This document shows, one piece after another, positions 35,441-47,900 of a DNA stretch of 64,000 bases. The stretch spans positions 26,814,597 to 26,878,596 of the forward strand of contig JAJLRJ010000009.1 of NCBI GenBank assembly GCA_024195265.1, in the 5' to 3' direction. The position numbers were made by a program, and so were the translations under genes. This stretch comes from Dendrophyllia cribrosa. Lineage: Eukaryota; Cnidaria; Anthozoa; Scleractinia; Dendrophylliidae. The notes under the pieces were generated by a model. The model worked only from the letters and a program-made list of their open reading frames with translations, was not told the origin of the DNA and ran no database searches. Each line of letters opens with the position of its first letter. Position 1 is the stretch's first letter.

Positions 35441-35942
35441 ATTTCTTTCAAAGTTACATTTAGAAAATCCAGTGGATAAACCGATTTTTTTGTTTCAGCA
35501 ATTCACTGATTCCCATTCAAACTAAAGCCATATTTTACTCGGTTACATTTCGATGAAAAAATTTTCACAACTGAGCCGTCATTTGCGCAAGAACTTACTT
35601 CCGGGTGAAGTTAAAATGCAGCAGTAAAACGGAAAACGACATCAGGTTCTTGTCAAAAATAAACATATCCGCCCCTCGGTCGCCATCTTGAAAAATGCGC
35701 GAAGACTGGATTAGAACGGAAATTGGAACATGCGCAGCGACGACCGTGATTCGGCGTCTCGGAAATTGAGAAAATATTTTGTTGTTTTCAAGTGCCTTTA
35801 GCTTCGAATTTTTAGATAGTTTTTACCTCGATCGCATGTTTAGAGATACAGGAGTTTTCACTCCTGATATTGCTGCTTGAATAACGTCAAAATTGGACTC
35901 AATTTCTGCTGTGTTTCCTCCTTCATTCGCTGTTTAGCGGAC
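35441..35942. promoter_or_regulatory. Shared bidirectional promoter of DAGLB and MAP2K4
   Basis: The 502 bp between the two divergent start codons must hold both 5' UTRs and both promoters. Visible sites are a YY1-like GCCATCTTG at 35682-35690 and an NRF1-like CATGCGCAG at 35729-35737. Both are typical of TATA-less divergent promoters of housekeeping genes. No TATA box is placed for either gene. The transcription start sites cannot be fixed from sequence. Confidence 0.7.
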
Positions 35943-38900
35943 ATGGCGTCGAATTCTCCCGGTAAGGAAAATCTATAAGCTTACGTTAGCTTGGCTTTTT
36001 ATGCGAATCAGGTGTCTTGAATCACAGGTTTTTAGAGTGTTCTCAAATCCTGTTGTAACCGTGAAGATTTTAATTAATTATTGTTCTGATGGATATCGTG
36101 TTTTACAAGAGATAAGCTTTGATATATAAACTGATCAATGTGAAACATTTTTATTGGCTGTTTCGTTTAAGTTTTAAGCTTTGATTTGCTTGTTTATTGA
36201 ATACACATAAGCTTAAGCTTAATATACAAGAGTAAGCTTATCTTTTGTTAATTTTTTTGTATTTATATTGTCACAGGGAGTAGATTGTCGCGAGAGAAGC
36301 TCAAGCTAAATTTTCAGGGTGGATTAGAGGGAAGAAAATTGAACCTTGCAGCGTTGAGTACATGTACCAGGCAACCAACACCACTTCAATCAAATATGTA
36401 AGTTGATTTAAAAGCCTAGATAAATAAAACTTCCATTCAATTTTTGTTTCTTTTCGCGTACGATCTTCTTTACCTTTTCTCTACATGCATACGTAAGTTA
36501 CAAGACTGATTTATTATTTTTTATGATGTTCAAATTAATTGAATTTCCTTATTGGAAAGTTTCTTACATGTATCTTTTTATTGATTTGTTTATTAACCCA
36601 TTGACACCTGAACCGCCCGTAACCGCCCGTACAAAACTCCACTGCTTCAAAAAATTGTAACTGTCTCAATCGTGCGAACATTGCCTTAACTAGCATTTGT
36701 GAGCATTGACTAGAAAGTCTTTCAAATTGAGATACCCAATAAACACAAAAAAGTCAGCGATTTTTGCAGAATATCAGCGTTTGAATTTGGACAATAACAA
36801 AAATTACCGTTTTTAACGTCATAGAAAAACAACAAAAATCACGTTTTTGCCTTAAGTTTTTTTTATTCAAATCATCGTGGCAAACCCAAAAGTCAACATT
36901 TACAGCAAAATTCAGTCCTAGTTCTAGCTTAGCAGTGAATTTTTTTGCTCTTATTCGTTGCTCGGGCCGAACTACAGCTTCTTATTCTAGTGCATACTCA
37001 CCTTGCCTCGATTTTCAACATCACCACCGCACTGCATGCTGGGAAATAAAGATATTTTTCGACAGCGTTCATTCTGTCCTCCAAACTTTTCATATATATA
37101 CTAAGTCCACAGCCACTCTGACCCACCGCCGAAATTTCGCGCTTGTTGTGTTCTCCTGTGGTCGCAACTTCCAAAATATGCCGCGGTAGGTCAAGAAATT
37201 TATCCAGAGTCGAGTCCCAAAGCTACTTCGTTTCCAGGCGGCCATTTTTCCAGTTCAACGAGCAATGAGCCAAATTCGTAAACGAAGTACAACACCTAAC
37301 TTGCTTCGTTGAGAAGTGGATTCTGAACTACCTCCAAGCTTAAACAAGGACACTGACTATAAAAGGAACCTTGGCCAGGCCAAGCCACCAGTCATTTCAC
37401 ACTTGACACCGAACTGTCAACATCACGTGCATTCGCTTGCCAATGGAGAACCGTTTATACCGCGCAAAATTCAAATTTGGAAAGCTAAAATATTATATTC
37501 ATGCTAAAAGGCGCATAAATTCAAATAATGTTTTTAGTTTTATTTTCGTGAAAGATAAATCCTATACAAGATTGAACTAGTAAAGGTAGAATTAGACCTA
37601 TTTCTTGGGGCAACAGTCTTCCTCCGTGTTGCTTGCAGTCAGCCATCTTTGATTAGCCATTGAAGCAGTGATGGTGTGACAAAGAGGGGGCGGAGCTATC
37701 CCTTTTATAGTCAGTGTCCTATGGAGCGTGTGTATGCAGAAAATCACTCAAAAACGTAAAAATCCTCAGGTGTCAATGGGTTAAGACTTACTAAAAATAG
37801 TTAGACCCCTACATATGACTCAGACAAAATTTGTAGTTGTGTGAGCAGGATGTATTTTGGACATGAAAAATAGATTAAATTAGCAGTAAACTTGATCTAA
37901 AAATTTTGTGAGCTTCAAATATAATATATTAAATAAAAGGTAATGCTAAAATGTTATTATACAGTTGTTTTTACATAACTTTACCATGTGGTGTTATGAA
38001 GTTCGTTGGGAAATGGGTACTAGGCTACCAACTAGCCAATTACAGGTATGCTGTGAAGTACAGAACGTAATTGGCAATTTGGAAACAAAATTGGCAAATT
38101 CATTCCCACCGAAGTGTGACCTCTCACACGGAAACTATACTTACAGCTATCCGTTCAAGCTGTTCGCTTGCCGTTCATCAGCCGTTCATCTCTCTATCTC
38201 TCTATTCACAGAATTATAAACATGCATTTAAAAGAGAAACACCATCAGACTAGTGATTCTATTGCTGGAACGATACTTGGAAATGAAACAGAGTTTGGAA
38301 AAGCTTAATCTTAATTTTGTCCAGTGAAACTACAAAGAAAACAGATAATTCTTAGAGGCGGACAGTCTGTCCGTCAAAAAGCGTGTTGCGTTATCAACAC
38401 TGTTTTGTATGCAAATTTTAGCAAAAATTAATTGTTTCCATGATGTCAGAGGTCAAGAGTTTTGTACAGAATTTTGATGGCAAATTAGATAGTACCTCTA
38501 TTTGCATTATCAAAGACTTTCCCTGTATAGTCAAACTTGTGAAGTTAGGTGGAGTCGAAGTTGGGAACTACATGTACAATGTATGTTACAAAGTTTGCAA
38601 TTTGATTCTCTAACTTGCCATGTAATTGGCTACCTCGTAATGTGAAGAGGTCAGTGAAATAAGATTGTCAGACTTCTGATCTAAAGCATGTGCGTGATCG
38701 CAAAACATTTCCGACTTGTTCCTAAAAATATTTCGGAGAGAAAAGTAAATCAGCCTACATGTAGCCTTTGAGAGAAAGTTTGAAAATGGGTCGAAAGTCA
38801 GGAATTTTAATAACGTATAATATTTGTGGACACATGCAAAACAGAACAAAGGGTCTTGAAGAGACATGACGCAAATTTCTTTTTGCTTAAAAATTGTGAT

Positions 38901-41900
38901 ATTTTGCAGTCTACATGTACATGTACTGACCAAAAATATTTTCTGCATTGTCAACCTTATTTTCAGGGAAAGATTGAGAACCCACAAAGCAGTTGGTAAA
39001 CTGTCATTTGGTGATGACAAGGTAAACTGTTTCACTTTAAGAATGAAAAATTTTGTTGTTGAAATTGAATTACACAATACCACTAATATACTGGAACATT
39101 TTAACCAATCAGAAAAAACAAGCCAGGTCTGCTACCAGTGGTCAACCCAGACTTGATAACAAGTTGTGGGCTGGGAGTGAAAAATAAAAATGGTGTAGAG
39201 TGACTAAAATGTTTTGGCCCTTTGGGTCTCGTTTCCTTTGCAAAATATGGAGGGGGACCTGGGCCCTCTGATCCCCCCTCTCTCCCACCCCCTCTCCCCA
39301 CCCACCACTGGCTACATGTACAAGTTGGACAATTAAAATTGTCTGTTTTCTCTGGCTGTTCATGAGACTGTTGATGAATAATATTGTTCATGTATTTTTT
39401 TTATTCACTGTAGAATTACGAATATTCTTCTGAGGACCTAGATGACTGTGGAGAGATTGGAAGAGGAGCATATGGCACCGTAAACAAGATGCTGCACAAG
39501 GAAAGCAATACTTACATGGCAGTAAAGGTAAAGAGGAAAAATAACCATTTACATAAAATTATTAGTATGATTGAACGAATGACTTTTGTAGTGCACATAT
39601 CACATCATTGTCTCATAGCGCTTTATACATGTATGTACATACACTAATGAGAATGAGATCAGACGTCAGCTCATGAAGGTGCCTCAGGCAGCCACTATCG
39701 GGTCCATTGTTGATCTCGTCTCCCCGTTACCAAACCAGTGGGTAGCGTTTCTTCGCGTGCTCTGATTGGCCACTCAAACTCAAGATAGTATTTGCTATTC
39801 ACCTCCAGGCATTGTTCTGGATTCCGAATGCAACATTTCCCCCTATTTGTCAGACATAAAGAAACTACATGTATTTTGGGTTGGCTATCCACTGGTTTCG
39901 TACAGTGTATATGTTGTGGTTCAAATTTTGCTGTGGTTTGAAAATTTTCCTGTCTCAGATCTCATTACCACGCATAATCTAAGACAAAGGAAAACAAAAA
40001 AATTTGAACCACAACATATATGTTGCAGGTAAATCCGTTCTCAGGTTAAATTAGTATTCAATCTAAATTCAATGTGTTCCCAGTATTCAATCTTGGTGAG
40101 CTAACCCTCACCCTAACACAAAGCTAACCATTACAATGTACCTAATGGCAGCATGTACAGTACCGCCCAAAACTATTGACCCACTGCGCCGCGGTGAATT
40201 CGCGTCTTTGCCAAAAGGGTTTGCCGCGAATTCACCGCGGCACGACCGAAGCCTCTACCTCGTCTTGCACGAACGTGACCGAACGCCGCGGCAAGCGTGC
40301 CGCGGTATGTCACGGAGAAGAAACAATAGTAACTAATTTCTAAAATCAAGAAGGTGTCTCTCAAACAATGTGCATTGTGCGCCGAGATAATGTTGGCAGA
40401 CATTTTCTGAAATGATATCTGATGATACATGTACATGTATGTTGGCCGTGAATGGTAGCGTTAATCCAGCTATTTTTGTCACGCTGGGCCCAGCTATTTT
40501 TTTAAGTTTTCATCGTTGGAGGATTAAAGAGAGTTGTAGCTTAAAAAGCTTAAAAAGAAAGCTATTCAACTCGTAGAGAGTTGAATTTTGTCTCGGTTGA
40601 GGCTGTGATTTTAGCATCCATTCGCTTCGTGTTTATAGCTGCGTGGTGCTCAATTCCTCCGTTGGCAATTTTGACAGTCTAGCCACTCGGTTGTTGATAC
40701 CACTATTTCATTCAGGATCAACGGATCCCGGTGTCAAAACAATCCAAGGAAAGGTTTTCATGAAGATTCATTGAAACTCAAACTGTATTCTCGTGTTTAC
40801 GTGCCGCACGTCTTTTCAACTATTAGAACTAGCGAGCACAATTTGCAACGACCGAAACTTGTGTTATCGGTTTCGTAACGTTAGCCACTTTGGCTCCGCA
40901 GTGAAATTCTATCTGTGGGAACAGTTGATTTTTATTGGTTGCTTGCATTTGTTGACATGTGTCACGTCATTTACTCTAAACTGGTGAGAAATATTTTTCC
41001 GAAGCGAGCCGCAAATCATAAATTGTTGTCACGAACCTTGCATATTATGCAGTGACGAAACAATATGATCCGAACGTAAACATTTTTAAAATACCTTGAA
41101 AGAGGATTTTCACGTGCCGTACATGTATATTTATATTAAAATCGATCGGCATTGCCATGACTTTATCCTTCGCATTCACAACGCGAAAAAAGATCGAAGT
41201 TGACTCTACATACCCCCTAACTTGAAAAAATATTTTTGTGTGTGTGTGAAAACGTGAAACGAAATGGTGGCGGTTTCTTTAAGGTGTGAAATGATCGGAG
41301 TGTGAAATCTCGCCTATTGAAGTTGATGAACTTAAACAAAAGAAACGGAAGCCTATTCAAACTTTACCACGGCTCAATGTTTACCGCGGCACTGATTGCC
41401 GCGGCAAACCTAGGTAAAACCGGGGTAAAATTTCGGCACGCCGCGTCATTACCGAGGCGATATCGCGGCGTCCATCTGCGGTTTCGCCAAGGCAAAACCG
41501 AGGAAAATGGGTCAATAGTTTCAAGCGGTACTGTATCTTTGTGCCAGGGGTGACAGTTAGCTTGTGTTAGAGTTAGCTTACCTAGATTGAATACTGGGTA
41601 TACATTTAACCTACTGTAGATTGGATACTAATTATTTTCACCTGAGAATGGATTTTAACTGCAACATTTACATGTACACTAAAACAGTCATTATTCACCT
41701 CAGAGTCGGTGAAGAGTGATGGATATTATTTTACCTTGCTGCTTTGTGGCTCGGCAAATATCCACTACTATTCAGCTCCACTTCTTAATTACATGTACAC
41801 ACTGATTCAACAGTCAGTTCTCCCATGCATGTGGATACCTCTGACATTTAATTCTGTACAGTTCACTTGGTCACAGAGAAAATCATGAAAATACCGATTT

Positions 41901-44900
41901 AAGTCCTGAAACCTATGATAATGGATACCAGTTAACCCTGGTGAAAATCCTCACAGGATCTTCAGAGATCTTTGAAGATCTTCAAAGACCTGTCAAAGAT
42001 CCTTAAAGATAAAGATCTTTAAAGGATCCTCACAGGATCTTTAAAAGATCCTCAAAGATTCTTTATCTGCAATTTCTTGTAAAATTTTTTACAAAGATCC
42101 TCAAGGAATTGACGAAGATCTTGAAAGGATTTTTCAAGGATCCTAGCAAAATATCCTTGTGAGGACTTGGCAAGGATCTTTGCAAGGATCCTTTAAGATC
42201 CTCAAGAATTTATAAGGATCTTTCAAGGATCTTAATAAGATCCTTTAAAGGATCTTGCCAAGATCTTTGAAGATCTTTAAAGATCCTTGAAGATCTTTGC
42301 CAAGAATTTAAAGGATCCTTGAAGATCTTGGCAAGATTATTGAGGATCTTTCAAGAATTTTAAAAGATCCTTAAAGCTCTTTATTAAGATCTTCAGTAAG
42401 ATCCTCATAGATCCTTATGCAGATCTTTAAGGATCCTTAAAGATCCTTCAAAGATTCTCACCAGTTAACTGTGGTGTAGATGCATTATTAAGTAAACATA
42501 TACCCCATTCACACCAATGCTTAAACATGTTTAAATGTTGTTTAGTTTAAAACATGTTTAGAAAAATACCTCCTAACCTCCCGTAATATTTGGAGTGAAA
42601 TCTTTACTAAAAGAAACTTTATTGACTTTATTACCATTCCAGGTAGTTTGAGTCATATGCATTTCAAAACGTTCAAGCTAAAACGTAGTTAAACTAAACA
42701 ACATTTAAACATGTTTAACCGTTGGTGTGAATGGGGCAATAGTCTGAGACAAACAAAACCAAAAGTCAAACAGGTTTGAAAGTTTCAAGCCAAAGAAAAA
42801 TTTGAACCACAACATACAATGTAGAAAAATGTGTTCTTTTTTCCTGTTTTCAGAGGATTCGTTCAACAGTTGATGAGAAGGAACAGAAGCAGCTTTTGAT
42901 GGACTTGGATGTTGTCATGCGGAGCAGTGATTGTGAATTTATTGTCAAGTTTTATGGAGCCTTGTTTACTGAGGTGACCACATTGTAAATTCTCATTAAT
43001 AAGTCAGGAAAGAGTTTAAAGGATTTCAAAGGGCTTCCAAAGGGCTTCTAAAGGGCTTCAAAGGGCTTCCAAAGGGTTTGAAACCTCCTGAAGCCAGGTT
43101 TTCAAAGGGTTTCTAACTGACCTGAAACTCCCTCAAAAGCGCTTTTTTCCCCATCAGACGTGTTTTCCCATGGAGGGTTTGACGTCTTAGACTGTGATCT
43201 GTAACTGAACAGATGCACGGCAAAAATGGAATCTATTTGTTTTAAACAATAACAGGGAAGAAAAATTAGCATTGCAGCACTCGACTGTGGTCATGACTGT
43301 TCGATGATTTTTTTTCTAATTTCGGTATTATTTTTCAACGTCAACAAAACTACTTTTCGCTTCCGTTTCTATTTTTAATAATAATAATAATAATATAATA
43401 ATAATAATAATAATAATAACAACAAATATTTAAACAGGGTAGCCACTTATTGTCAAAAGCTCCAGCTAGCATTTTTACTATACCTACACTTGACCATTCT
43501 GGAATAATCTCATCCCCATTTTCAAAACTATCAATCCGCCATGTTGGACAAAACAGAGAAAACAAATTCTCCATCACATCAACTGTGCATCTGTACTCTA
43601 ATAGATCATAAGTAATGGCCAATCAAAATGCACGTAGAATTCAGTGTATTGTATAAACTCTAATAGATCATAGGTAATGGCCAATCAAAATGCGCGTAGA
43701 ATTCAGTGTATTGTATAAACTTTAATAGATCATAGGTAATGGCCAATCAAAATGCACGTAGAATTCAGTGTATTGTATAAACTCTAATAGATCATAGGTA
43801 ATGGCCAATCAAAATGCGCGTAGAATTCAGTGTATTGTATAAACTTTAATAGATCATAGGTACATGTAATGGCCAATCAAAATGCACGTAGAATTCAGTG
43901 TATTGTATAAACTCTAATAGATCATAGGTAATGGCCAATCAAAATGCGCGTAGAATTCAGTGTATTGTATAAACTTTAATAGATCATAGGTACATGTAAT
44001 GGCCAATCAAAATGCACGTAGAATTCAGTGTATTGTATAAACTCTAATAGATCATAGGTAATGGCCAATCAAAATGCGCGTAGAATTCAGTGTATTGTAT
44101 AATAATGGCTTGTGGAACATTATCTGTGAATTCAAACTACAGGATAAAATCACTTTTATCACCATTATTTTGTTGAACTCATCTACTGTATTACTGGGTT
44201 ATACAGAAACATTTAACTTTTTTGTTGAGATAAGGACAAAAACCACAAGCTCGACAGCATACATGTATTTTTTTTTATTATGGACAAGGGAATATAATCA
44301 TAGGTAATGGCCAATCAAAATGCACGTAGAATTCAGTGTATTGTATAAACTCTAATAGATCATAGGTAATGGCCAATCAAAATGCGCGTAGAATTCAGTG
44401 TATTGTATAATAATGGCTTGTGGAACATTATCTGTGAATTCAAACTACAGGATAAAATCACTTTTATCGCCATTATTTTGTTGAACTCATCTATTACTGG
44501 GTTATACAGAAACATTTAACTTTTTTGTTGAGATAAGGACAAAAACCACAAGCTCGACAGCATACATGTATTTTTTTTTATTATGGACAAGGGAATATAA
44601 TCTTGTTGTGCAGATTCACAAAATTCTCCCAAATAAAATAAAAAGAATTGCATAAGGGCAGAAAATTGGTATTTTGAGTATGGCCGTTTTTATGCTACAG
44701 ATGTTAATATCGTCTGAGACGTTAAAGTCGTCTCGAGACGACTTTAACGTCTAGTATAAAAACGGAAAATAAGCCAGACGGATTTAACGTCTGACGACTT
44801 TAACGTCTTCTTTTAAGTGCGTCGTTCAGACGCACTTAACAGACGACTTTAACGTCTCAGACGTTAAATACGTCTAGTATAAAAACGGGACGGCCTTAAC

Positions 44901-47900
44901 GAGGACGAATTTAGCCCTATTTGTATATTCGTGCTCTTAAAATTTATTTGGGGACGACTTTTGTCGTGTCCAGTTACTTCCGAGAATAGTTTTTTTTTTA
45001 GAAAATCTCGTGTTTTTCTCTGTGGCCATCTACTTTAATGCGTCCCGTTTTTATACCAGACGCATTTAACGTCTGAGACGTTAATTGCGTCTAGACGACT
45101 TTAACGTCTCTAGCATAAAAACGGCCTATAACTGGGTGTTAAATATATAATTGCTTTTCAGGGTGATGCCTGGATTTGCATGGAATTAATGGACACATCG
45201 TTTGATCAGTGCTACAGGCATATTTATGGTGTCATACATCAATCTATACCAGAGGATATTTTAGGAAATACTTCATTAGCAGTAAGTTTACATGTACGGC
45301 CTCACACATTTGCATGGTTGCAGCCTTACTCCTGGGCAGTATTTGTTGCTCAAGTACAGGGGTACAGTGTGTGGGTTAACAGGGGGGAGGCATTCAATTT
45401 CTGATGTTGTTGATTACTGCAATTCTGAAATCTAGGTGGAAATAACTTCCTACTAATCGGTCAAGCAAAAGAGCATTATATAAAAAAAATTATAAACTGA
45501 AATTTTTCACCTAACTTGCATCTCACTCATAATGTAATAAAAATAGTAGTGTTCAAAATGTAACTTTTTTTCTTTTAGGTTGTCAAAGCATTGGACTATC
45601 TCAAAACCAAGCTAAATATCATTCATAGAGGTCTGTTGATAATTTCTGTTTCAGGTTTACTGGTGCAATGAAATCTTACATAGCTGTGGTAAGCCTCAAT
45701 GATACTAAATCATGTTGACACATTTTTTTCCCATCAGATGTAAAGCCTTCTAACATCCTTTTGGATCTTCATGGTAATATTAAGTTATGTGACTTTGGCA
45801 TCAGTGGTCAACTCGTTGACTCCATCGCAAAAACAAGAGATGCTGGTTGTAAGCCTTACATGGCGGTATGTTTTGCAGTCAATAATAGTTACAGATTTGA
45901 ATATTAAAAATTAAATATTACACCATTTAGGGGTTCCTCAAAATTTCATACTTCCAGTTTGGCTGATAAAATTAATAACAAAATGTTCACCAAAGTGGAG
46001 GTGAATAGTGGTGGATATCTGCAAAGCAGCAAGGTAAATATCCACAGTGTACCAACACTGAGGGTGAATAATATTATAAATGTTTAAGTACATGTATACG
46101 TACCACAGAAGTCAGTAGCCAGCCAAAAAAAATTTAACACTTTATTTCTGACAAATGTGGAAAAAGCTTGAAGGCAAAGTACAGGAATGCATGGAGATGA
46201 AAAGCAAATACTATCCTTGAGAAGTTGGTGTGCAAAAAAAACACTATTCACTGATTTGGTGTACATACTAAAAAGATTACATATACATGTACATTATTGT
46301 ACATGGTACATTTTATATTTATTTATTATTATGGACTTGCTAAAAAGGATACATGTATTTTGAATCATGCAGTTTGAAGTGCACGTTTAAATTACACTGT
46401 TGAAGCACAAGATTCAGAAAGAAGCAACTGTATTGTGCTGAAAGGTTTCTTTGATCTGTTTTTAGCCTGAGAGAATAGATCCCATGTCATCAAGACAAGG
46501 AAGTTATGACATCAGGTCAGATGTATGGAGTTTTGGTATAACATTGGTAAGTGAAAACCAACATTGAAATTTCATTTTCATGTGACTACTGCATCACTTT
46601 ATTGATGTTTAGTGCCTGGGGATTCCAAGGGCTTCCACTGGTGGCCAGCCAGCCCCTAGACAGAGTACCGCTCGCACGCAGCCTGGCATTCCCCGCAACA
46701 CAGCTGTCACACTGAATAAACAGTGAATAGAAAAGAGAAAGGGGGAGGGAGGATGAAACACACTACTGTAATGTGACTGCCATGAACTGCCTACACATGA
46801 GCTGCAACAGCACAGTAGCTCGTTCTTTGTTGTTAACTTACTAAATTGTATTTAACTTCATTTTGAAAAAAATCCTTCTTGATTCAGACCTTCCATATGA
46901 ACAGTTAAACCCATCAATAGATGAGTTTGGGAGCTGGTGCCTAGAGAGCTGGTGGGGGCCTTATGTGATTTAAGGCAAGCAGGGAGGTATCCATGGCAAC
47001 CATACAAGCGGGAACCACCCCTGCGCACAGCCCCACCAGGGCACCATCATACTGATAAATCAGTGGAAAAAAACTACTTACCTAATCTCATACTTACCCA
47101 AGTCCACCAAGGCTGACAATGGGTGGGAGGGGTGGGGCAAGACCTCATGATGATTCACTTTAACAGCAAGAAAATGGATCTGAAACAAGCAGCTTGAATG
47201 TGGTGTGACGTGGAATGTAACACACTACACAAATAAGACCTGTGGAAAACCCATGGGACACCATGTAGGTCACATACTGTCACAGAGCAAACCACTGATT
47301 ACATTGACTTGAGTTTAACTTTGCCCGACATTGAATTTTGGTGGTGTTGTTTGCAGAATACAATTCATGGTTTTTGCTAAGTGGAACGTAAAAGATTTAT
47401 GTCACTTATGTTTGTAGCTTAATAAAAGACCAGTAAATAAAGGGTGTCTGATTTGATTATTTGACAGATTGAAATTGCCACAGGAAAATTTCCCTATCCC
47501 AAGTGGAAGAGTGTTTTTGAACAGCTAAGCCAAGTTGTGAAAGGAGATCCACCTCGCCTGACGAATGAAGAGGGAAGGAATTTCTCGGATGAAATGCTTT
47601 CATTTACAAATATGTGGTAATTTAATCTCCCATTCATCTTTCATAGATGACAGTCAAAGTTCCTTGATTTCTTGTGTGAGGTACAACTTCCGAATTGTGC
47701 GTTATGAAATGTGACAGTTCACAAGCAAGTGTACAATCCCTGTATGCAGCTGTAAGAATAATTATCCTGTGTCAAATATGTTTTATGTTATTAGTGAGTT
47801 AACTTGACTTAGCTTCACATCAAGTCAGTGCCTTGACAAAGTTGCTTTCAAAGAGTTAATTTCACTGTTAACAACAGTAACTGTTGTTTACGAAGGGTAC

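Noticed and set aside
43595..44605. CRISPR-like or bacterial array
   Set aside because: 62-bp units abut without variable spacers and lie in a MAP2K4 intron.
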